Shown: in pieces, positions 5,816 through 10,483 of the stretch | How positions within the stretch are numbered: position 1 is the first letter of the stretch | How the letters are laid out: each line of letters starts with the position of its first letter | Notes under the pieces: model-generated | Database searches by the model: none | What the model was told of the DNA's origin: nothing | What the model saw: only the letters and a program-made list of their open reading frames with translations | NCBI GenBank assembly: GCA_946481235.1 | Contig: CAMLME010000061.1 | Span: 1-10,483 of the forward strand | DNA length: 10,483 nt | Reading direction: 5' to 3' | Origin: an uncultured Methylobacillus sp. | GTDB taxonomy: Bacteria; Pseudomonadota; Gammaproteobacteria; Burkholderiales; Methylophilaceae | Position numbers and translations under genes: made by a program

Positions 5816-5834
5816 GGCAGGAACAAAACCTGCC
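5816..5834 (+). other. Small hairpin in the leader of the phasin-like gene
   Basis: GGCAGG (5816-5821) pairs with CCTGCC (5829-5834) around a seven-base A-rich loop. A second GGCAGG at 5812-5817 could pair instead. It lies about 27 bases before the strong AGGGAGG Shine-Dalgarno (5861-5867) of the gene at 5874. A functional role is not shown. Confidence 0.35.
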
Positions 5835-5873
5835 GAAGCGGGCTCTATCAACCAACCATGAGGGAGGTTAGCC

Positions 5874-6536
5874 ATGAACGACGATACTGAATTTTCACTG
5901 GATGTCATCAAGGACAAAGCGCGCAACTTGTTGCGCAGCGGCGAGAGCGTTCGAGAGAAATTGCATGAGCTGACGGTTGAAGCACTCACGCAGCGTCAGC
6001 TTGCGGAGCAGGAGATCCGCGAGGTGCTAGGCGCCATTACCGAAGGTGTCAGTCTTGGCGCCGCCGAGCGTGCGGAAGAGGTTCGGACAGCGTTAGGCGG
6101 CGCCCTTCGTGGCGTGGACGACGCGCTTGGGCATGCGGCCGAGGCGATGCAGCTGGCATTGGACGAGGTGTCCGATCAGGCGCAGGATTTTGCCGAACAG
6201 GATCTGCGCAAGGGTTTGGGCGACCTGAAAAAGCTGGAGGACATGTTCCTGGAAACGGTCAGTCATGTTGCTCAGGAAGCGACCGGGCTGGTTCGTCAGG
6301 AGATGACGGCACTGGCCGAGCATGCTCGTCGTACCGGGACCGGCACCGGGGAACGCGTGAAGGATGTGGCCGAAGATCTCGGCAATCGCTTGCGTGCAAC
6401 AGCGCAGCAAGCCAGCGATGCGGGGATTCATGCCGCGCGCGAAATCGGTTCCCGGGTTGCCTTGCTTGCCAGCCGTAAACTGGTCGAAGTTGCCGAAAAA
6501 ATTGAACAAAAAGCACAGGCGCTGAAGGAGAAATGA
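5874..6536 (+). CDS. Helical, phasin/apolipoprotein-like protein of unknown function
   Basis: The start has AGGGAGG (5861-5867) six bases upstream, the strongest Shine-Dalgarno in the window. The 220-residue product has no signal peptide or membrane helix. It is almost wholly alpha-helical, rich in Ala, Glu, Leu, Arg and Lys. A first helical part (8-100) contains repeated AAERAEEVRTALGG-like amphipathic turns. A second (105-220) contains EATGLVRQEMTALAEHARR, a TGTGTGER break (about residues 154-161) and a final basic helix ending KIEQKAQALKEK. This resembles phasins and other surface-coating amphipathic proteins, and small DUF families (DUF6781 is my best guess) found beside AarF-type genes. 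No catalytic motif is visible. Its stop overlaps the next start by four bases (ATGA), so it is likely a stoichiometric partner or membrane/lipid adaptor for the kinase-like protein. The functional claim is inference. Confidence 0.72.
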   Translation: MNDDTEFSLDVIKDKARNLLRSGESVREKLHELTVEALTQRQLAEQEIREVLGAITEGVSLGAAERAEEVRTALGGALRGVDDALGHAAEAMQLALDEVSDQAQDFAEQDLRKGLGDLKKLEDMFLETVSHVAQEATGLVRQEMTALAEHARRTGTGTGERVKDVAEDLGNRLRATAQQASDAGIHAAREIGSRVALLASRKLVEVAEKIEQKAQALKEK

Positions 6537-8215
6537 TCCGCGAAACCATCTCCGTCATGCGCGATTTCGGACGCATGCGCGACATTGCCCGCATCCTGAT
6601 TCATTACGGCTGGGGCGATATCGTCAAGCGGCTCGGGCTGGGCAATATTGCCGAACGTGCCGGTACGATGCTGCACCGACAACAGTCCGAAGAAATCAAG
6701 CACCTTGATCCGGCGGTGCGGGTGCGCTTGGCCATCGAGGAGCTTGGGCCGACTTTCGTGAAGCTCGGTCAGGTGCTGGCAACCCGGCCCGATATTTTCC
6801 CGCCGCACTGGATCGCCGAATTCGCAAAATTGCAGGACAGCGTGCCGCCGGAACCGTTCGACGAGTTGCTGCCGCAACTTGAAAAATCGCTGGGACGATC
6901 TCCATTCGATGTTTTCGTGGATTTGCAGACCGAGGCGGTTGCCGGCGCATCCATCGCGCAGGTACATCTGGCCAAATTGCAGGACGGCACGCCGGTGGTG
7001 CTCAAGATTCGCCGGCCAAACGTACGCAATCGTATTGATGCAGATTTGCGGCTATTGGCGCACCTGGCACGGCTGGTCGAATCGGAAATGCCCGAGTCCC
7101 GGCGTTTCCAGCCGGGGAAAATCGTAGCGCAGTTTGCCAAATCCTTGCGGCGTGAACTCGATCTGGCGATGGAGGGACGGAATACCGACCGCTTTGCGCT
7201 AAATTTCGCGGGCGACAAAAACATTGTTTTTGCCAAAGTGTACTGGGAAGAAACCAGCGAAGATTTACTGGTGATGGAACGTATCGACGGCATCCCCGGC
7301 AACGATCTCGATAGTGCCAAGCTTTCTGGCCTCGACCTGAAGATGCTTGGTGCCCGTGGCGCGGACGCGGTGCTCAAGATGGTGCTGATCGACGGGTTCT
7401 TTCATGCGGATCCACATCCCGGGAATGTTTTTTACCTGCCGGGGAATCGTATTGCTCTCATCGACTGCGGTATGGTGGGGCGCGTCAGTCTTGATCGTCG
7501 CAATCAGATAGCCAATCTGCTGGCCGCTCTGGTCAGCAAGGATATCGACGAGCTGCGCGATACTCTCGTTCTCTGGGCTGGCGATGCGCCTATCGACGAC
7601 GACAAGCTGTCGGCCGATATCGACGAGTTGATCTTCAATTATGAAAGCATGCCGCTCAAGCATGTACGGTTTGGCGTCCTGCTGAACGACCTGACCACCG
7701 TGATGCGCGAAAATCACCTGATGGTCCCGTCCGATCTGACGATGCTGTTCAAAGCATTGATCACCCTGGAAGGGTTGGGGCGGCAACTTGATCCGGATTT
7801 CCAGATTGTCCATCACCTGACGCCCTTCGTGAAAAAAGTCATCGTCGACCGTTATATGCCGGAGCATCTCGTCAAACGCGGTTGGCGCAACCTGAACAGC
7901 TTGCTGGATGTCGCTACTGGATTGCCTCGCGATTTATCCCGGCTACTGCGGGAAGCGCGGCGCGGGCGCGTGAAAATCGATCTCGACCTCAAGCGCCTCG
8001 ATCATTTCGGGCATCAGCTCGATCACAGCACCAACCGGCTGACGCTTGCACTGTTAACGGCGGCGTTGATCATCGGCTCTTCCATTGTCATGACGGTGAA
8101 AGGTGGACCGACCTTGCTGGGTCTGCCGGCATTTGGTTTCCTCGGCTACTTCATGGCTTCGCTGTTCGGAGTCTGGCTGATCTTGTCGATCTGGCGATCC
8201 GGACGCGACGATTAG
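6533..8215 (+). CDS. AarF/ABC1/UbiB-family atypical kinase-like membrane protein
   Basis: The 560-residue protein carries the family signatures in order: K77-x-G-Q80 (FVKLGQVLATRPDIFP), the Ala-rich loop AGASIAQVH (137-145), the VLK lysine Lys158, and ExD at Glu208-Leu-Asp210. The catalytic-loop equivalent is H291-ADPHPGN298 and the metal-binding Asp311 lies in LIDCGMVG. Two C-terminal hydrophobic segments (about 504-550) anchor it to the membrane, as in UbiB. The family has ATPase or kinase-like activity tied to coenzyme Q and other prenyl lipids. Ubiquinone genes are absent here, and the DCG motif departs from the common DFG, so this may be a paralogue and not the canonical ubiB of the ubiE-ubiJ-ubiB cluster. 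It is translationally coupled to the helical gene upstream and ends 28 bases before the convergent fur stop. Confidence 0.9.
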   Translation: MIRETISVMRDFGRMRDIARILIHYGWGDIVKRLGLGNIAERAGTMLHRQQSEEIKHLDPAVRVRLAIEELGPTFVKLGQVLATRPDIFPPHWIAEFAKLQDSVPPEPFDELLPQLEKSLGRSPFDVFVDLQTEAVAGASIAQVHLAKLQDGTPVVLKIRRPNVRNRIDADLRLLAHLARLVESEMPESRRFQPGKIVAQFAKSLRRELDLAMEGRNTDRFALNFAGDKNIVFAKVYWEETSEDLLVMERIDGIPGNDLDSAKLSGLDLKMLGARGADAVLKMVLIDGFFHADPHPGNVFYLPGNRIALIDCGMVGRVSLDRRNQIANLLAALVSKDIDELRDTLVLWAGDAPIDDDKLSADIDELIFNYESMPLKHVRFGVLLNDLTTVMRENHLMVPSDLTMLFKALITLEGLGRQLDPDFQIVHHLTPFVKKVIVDRYMPEHLVKRGWRNLNSLLDVATGLPRDLSRLLREARRGRVKIDLDLKRLDHFGHQLDHSTNRLTLALLTAALIIGSSIVMTVKGGPTLLGLPAFGFLGYFMASLFGVWLILSIWRSGRDD

Positions 8216-8243
8216 TCCGGCAGCAATGACGGTAGGTATGGGC

Positions 8244-8669
8244 TCAGTGCTTATGCGGGCAAGGGTTCTTGGTGCAGTCCGCGTAGATATGGAGGGAATG
8301 ATCGTGAATGGTAAAGCCGCGCTCGGTCGCGGCTTTTTTCTGGCGGTTTTCGATTTCTTCATCGTAAAACTCTTCCACGCGTCCGCATTGCAGGCAGACG
8401 ATATGGTCGTGATGCCCATCCTGCTTTAGCTCGAACACCGATTTCCCGCCCTCGAAATGGTGGCGCATCAGCAGCCCCGCCTGCTCGAATTGCGTCAGTA
8501 CGCGGTAAACCGTTGCCAGTCCCACGTCTTCTCCGGTGGAGAGCAGCATCTTGTAGACATCCTCCGCTGAAAGATGTCGCTGTTCACTGGTTTCGAACAG
8601 GCTTAGCACCTTGAGTCGCGGGAGGGTTGCCTTGAGGCCTGCATTCTTGAGGTCTTGTGGTTCTTTCAT
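8244..8669 (-). CDS. fur: Ferric uptake regulator Fur
   Basis: The ATG at 8669 gives 141 residues, the normal Fur length; the frame continues upstream to 8711 but lacks family similarity there. The winged-helix DNA-binding domain spans about 1-83, starting [21 protein letters not shown], with recognition helix [15 protein letters not shown] (51-65). The dimerisation domain has the metal-binding run GHHDHIVC (85-92) and the structural zinc cysteines Cys92 and Cys95. A C-terminal second pair, Cys132 and Cys137, is followed by PHKH. With Fe(II) it represses iron-uptake genes, and the boxes at 1098 and 1127 are likely targets. No Shine-Dalgarno is evident before the ATG. It is divergent from bamE, a pairing seen in many beta- and gammaproteobacteria. 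Its 3' half contains a terminator-like hairpin that acts on the opposite strand (8313-8339). Confidence 0.96.
   Translation of the reverse strand: MKEPQDLKNAGLKATLPRLKVLSLFETSEQRHLSAEDVYKMLLSTGEDVGLATVYRVLTQFEQAGLLMRHHFEGGKSVFELKQDGHHDHIVCLQCGRVEEFYDEEIENRQKKAATERGFTIHDHSLHIYADCTKNPCPHKH
8313..8339 (+). terminator. Intrinsic terminator inside the fur coding sequence, serving the convergent kinase-like gene
   Basis: AAAGCCGCG (8313-8321) and CGCGGCTTT (8328-8336) form a perfect nine-pair GC-rich stem with a six-base loop, running into six T (8334-8339) on the plus strand. It lies about 100 bases past the stop of the gene ending at 8215. On the minus strand it encodes fur residues 112-119 (KAATERGF). 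Read on the minus strand the hairpin is followed by only three T, so it should be weak for fur mRNA. Confidence 0.68.
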
Positions 8670-8694
8670 GGTGTGTCGGCAAGATTCTGTGTCG

Positions 8695-8703
8695 TGGTAT
8701 ATT
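8695..8703 (+). promoter_or_regulatory. Extended -10 promoter of bamE
   Basis: TGGTATATT (8695-8703) is an extended -10 (TGn plus TATATT); no good -35 is seen, as is common for this promoter type. Transcription would start near 8710, about 22 bases before the bamE ATG. Confidence 0.5.
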
Positions 8704-8704
8704 A
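8699..8704 (-). promoter_or_regulatory. Possible -10 of fur, overlapping the bamE -10
   Basis: On the minus strand TAATAT (8699-8704) lies about 30 bases before the fur ATG. No convincing -35 was found. It shares its AT-rich core with the bamE -10, so the two divergent promoters may compete for polymerase. No Fur-box-like sequence is visible here. Confidence 0.3.
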
Positions 8705-8731
8705 ACGCCATTTTCCGCCAAAGTCATAGCG

Positions 8732-9556
8732 ATGCGTAAAGCAACCATTCTTCTGGCGGCGTTTTTTTGCGCCGCCTGCTCCAACTATTCAGCCAATCTG
8801 CCCTCCATCAAGCCGTACAAGATGGATATTCAGCAGGGCAATGTCGTCACATCCAAGATGATGATGCAGTTGCGGCCCGGCATGACGAAGTCGCAGGTGC
8901 GCTTCGTGATGGGGACGCCGCTGATTGCGGACAGCTTCCATGCTAATCGCTGGGATTACCTTTATCGCATGGTGAAGGAAGGGAAAGTCATCGAGCAGCG
9001 CCATGTGATTCTGGACTTCGAAAACGACCAGCTCAAGGGCGTTCGTGGCGATGTCATCCCGGCCGGGACCGGCGACACAGGCGCGACTGCTGCGATAGCC
9101 AAGCCAGAGGGCGCAACGTCAGTGACGCCCAAAAAGAAGGAAAAAGGCCTGATAGACAAGCTGAAATTCTGGAAGGGTGACGAAGAGCCAGTGCCAGCCA
9201 AGGTTGAACCGCAGCCGGCGCCAGTAAAGGCTCCAGAATCCAAACCTGCCGTTGCGCCGCAACTTGTGGAGGAGAAGCCAGCCCCGGCGGCTAAAGCTGC
9301 TCCCGAACCTGTAACCGAGCAAAAGCAGCCGGTAGCAACCGAACCTCAACCGGTCGAGCAGCCAAAGGCGGAGCCCGTGAAGCAGCCGGAAGCTCAAGTC
9401 AAGCCTGAACCGAAGGCTGTGGCACCAAAGGCTGCGCCTGCCCAGATTGAGCCTGCCAAGATTGAGCCAAAGACTGCTCCGATCCCGGCCGACGAACTGC
9501 CGCCGGAGGATGATCCGGGCTATTTCGAGCGCATGCTGGAGAAGATTGGGTTCTGA
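8732..9556 (+). CDS. bamE: BamE (SmpA/OmlA) outer-membrane assembly lipoprotein with a long Pro/Ala/Lys/Glu-rich tail
   Basis: The ATG at 8732 gives a lipoprotein signal ending FFCAA-Cys16; the frame continues upstream to 8657 but that part has no family features. The lipobox is unusual in having Cys at -3. The BamE domain covers about residues 22-112, with QQGNVV, the loop [17 protein letters not shown] (47-63) and RWDYLYR (73-79). BamE stabilises BamD/BamA in the outer-membrane protein assembly complex. The E. coli protein has only 113 residues; this one has 274. The extra 160 residues are low complexity, rich in Pro, Ala, Lys, Glu and Gln. They are bracketed by [15 protein letters not shown] near the start and [15 protein letters not shown] at the end, both short amphipathic aromatic segments. 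The tail probably projects into the periplasm. The gene lies between fur and dapB. Confidence 0.93.
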   Translation: MRKATILLAAFFCAACSNYSANLPSIKPYKMDIQQGNVVTSKMMMQLRPGMTKSQVRFVMGTPLIADSFHANRWDYLYRMVKEGKVIEQRHVILDFENDQLKGVRGDVIPAGTGDTGATAAIAKPEGATSVTPKKKEKGLIDKLKFWKGDEEPVPAKVEPQPAPVKAPESKPAVAPQLVEEKPAPAAKAAPEPVTEQKQPVATEPQPVEQPKAEPVKQPEAQVKPEPKAVAPKAAPAQIEPAKIEPKTAPIPADELPPEDDPGYFERMLEKIGF

Positions 9557-9620
9557 TCTTTCAGCGGAGATATAACCTGCATTGTGCCGGTGATGTCGTA
9601 ACTAAAAAATTGGGTTTTAA

Positions 9621-10421
<801 letters not shown>

Positions 10422-10431
10422 AGCCGGTCGA

Positions 10432-10460
10432 TTGATGCCGGCCAGCCTTTAGGCTATAAT
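10432..10460 (+). promoter_or_regulatory. Near-consensus sigma-70 promoter for the gene beyond the right edge
   Basis: TTGATG (10432-10437) and a perfect TATAAT (10455-10460) are spaced by exactly 17 bases. Transcription would start near 10467. A five-base inverted repeat (GCCGG 10423-10427 with CCGGC 10438-10442) overlaps the -35. The downstream gene is not visible. Confidence 0.75.
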
Positions 10461-10483
10461 CTCGAAAATTCGAAGCGGGGACG

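Noticed and set aside
7265..7867. Open 200-codon frame on the minus strand inside the kinase-like gene
   Set aside because: The plus strand here encodes the conserved HADPHPGN and LIDCG motifs, so the antisense frame is a by-product.
8670..8731. Fur autoregulation site between fur and bamE
   Set aside because: I looked for GATAAT-type half sites and found none on either strand beyond the AT-rich -10 region.
9180..9500. Tandem DNA repeats in the bamE tail
   Set aside because: The Pro/Ala/Lys/Glu motifs recur in loose form (for example IEPAKIEP), but the DNA has no regular repeat unit; this is low-complexity protein composition.

Overview
The window looks like a piece of a betaproteobacterial chromosome. 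The evidence is the divergent fur/bamE pair followed by dapB, a lipoprotein patatin, an AarF/UbiB-type kinase-like gene preceded by a helical phasin-like gene, and moderately GC-rich, evenly styled coding sequence. The iron-related content (Fur boxes, ferritin-like protein, porin) would fit Nitrosomonadales such as Gallionellaceae, but that is a guess from gene style, not a search result. No insertion sequence, phage gene, CRISPR array, tRNA or rRNA was seen. The DNA is almost entirely coding, and no gene-free stretch exceeds 300 bases.

Layout, left to right. (1) 1-629, minus: N-terminal two-thirds or less of a CtpA/Prc-type S41 protease, cut by the window edge. (2) 762-1037, plus: small SelW/Rdx-like CxxC protein. 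(3) 1157-2362, plus: outer-membrane porin behind a promoter carrying two Fur-box-like sequences, closed by a strong intrinsic terminator (2422-2464). (4) 2522-4307, plus: three tightly overlapping genes for a ferritin-like di-iron protein, an exported FMN-binding protein with a flavinylation motif, and a PepSY-TM-type inner-membrane protein; a patatin-like lipoprotein gene (4338-5246) probably reads on from them. (5) 5185-5700, minus: exported NlpC/P60 peptidase, overlapping the patatin gene tail to tail. (6) 5874-8215, plus: two-gene unit of a helical phasin-like protein and an AarF/ABC1 kinase-like membrane protein. (7) 8244-8669, minus: fur. (8) 8732-9556, plus: bamE with a long low-complexity tail. 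(9) 9621-10421, plus: dapB, then a near-consensus promoter for a gene beyond the right edge.

How the genes may work together: the most coherent theme is iron. Fur is encoded in the window, and the porin promoter has two Fur-box-like elements, one covering the -10. Directly downstream is a translationally coupled set combining an iron-storage fold with parts of an extracytoplasmic flavin electron-transfer chain, which suggests reductive handling of iron across the envelope. A second theme is envelope upkeep: CtpA, NlpC/P60, the patatin lipoprotein and BamE. Most single genes are recognisable families. The parts worth a second look are the ferritin/FMN/PepSY gene set, the terminator embedded in the fur coding sequence, the possible leaderless start of the NlpC/P60 gene, and the extended BamE.
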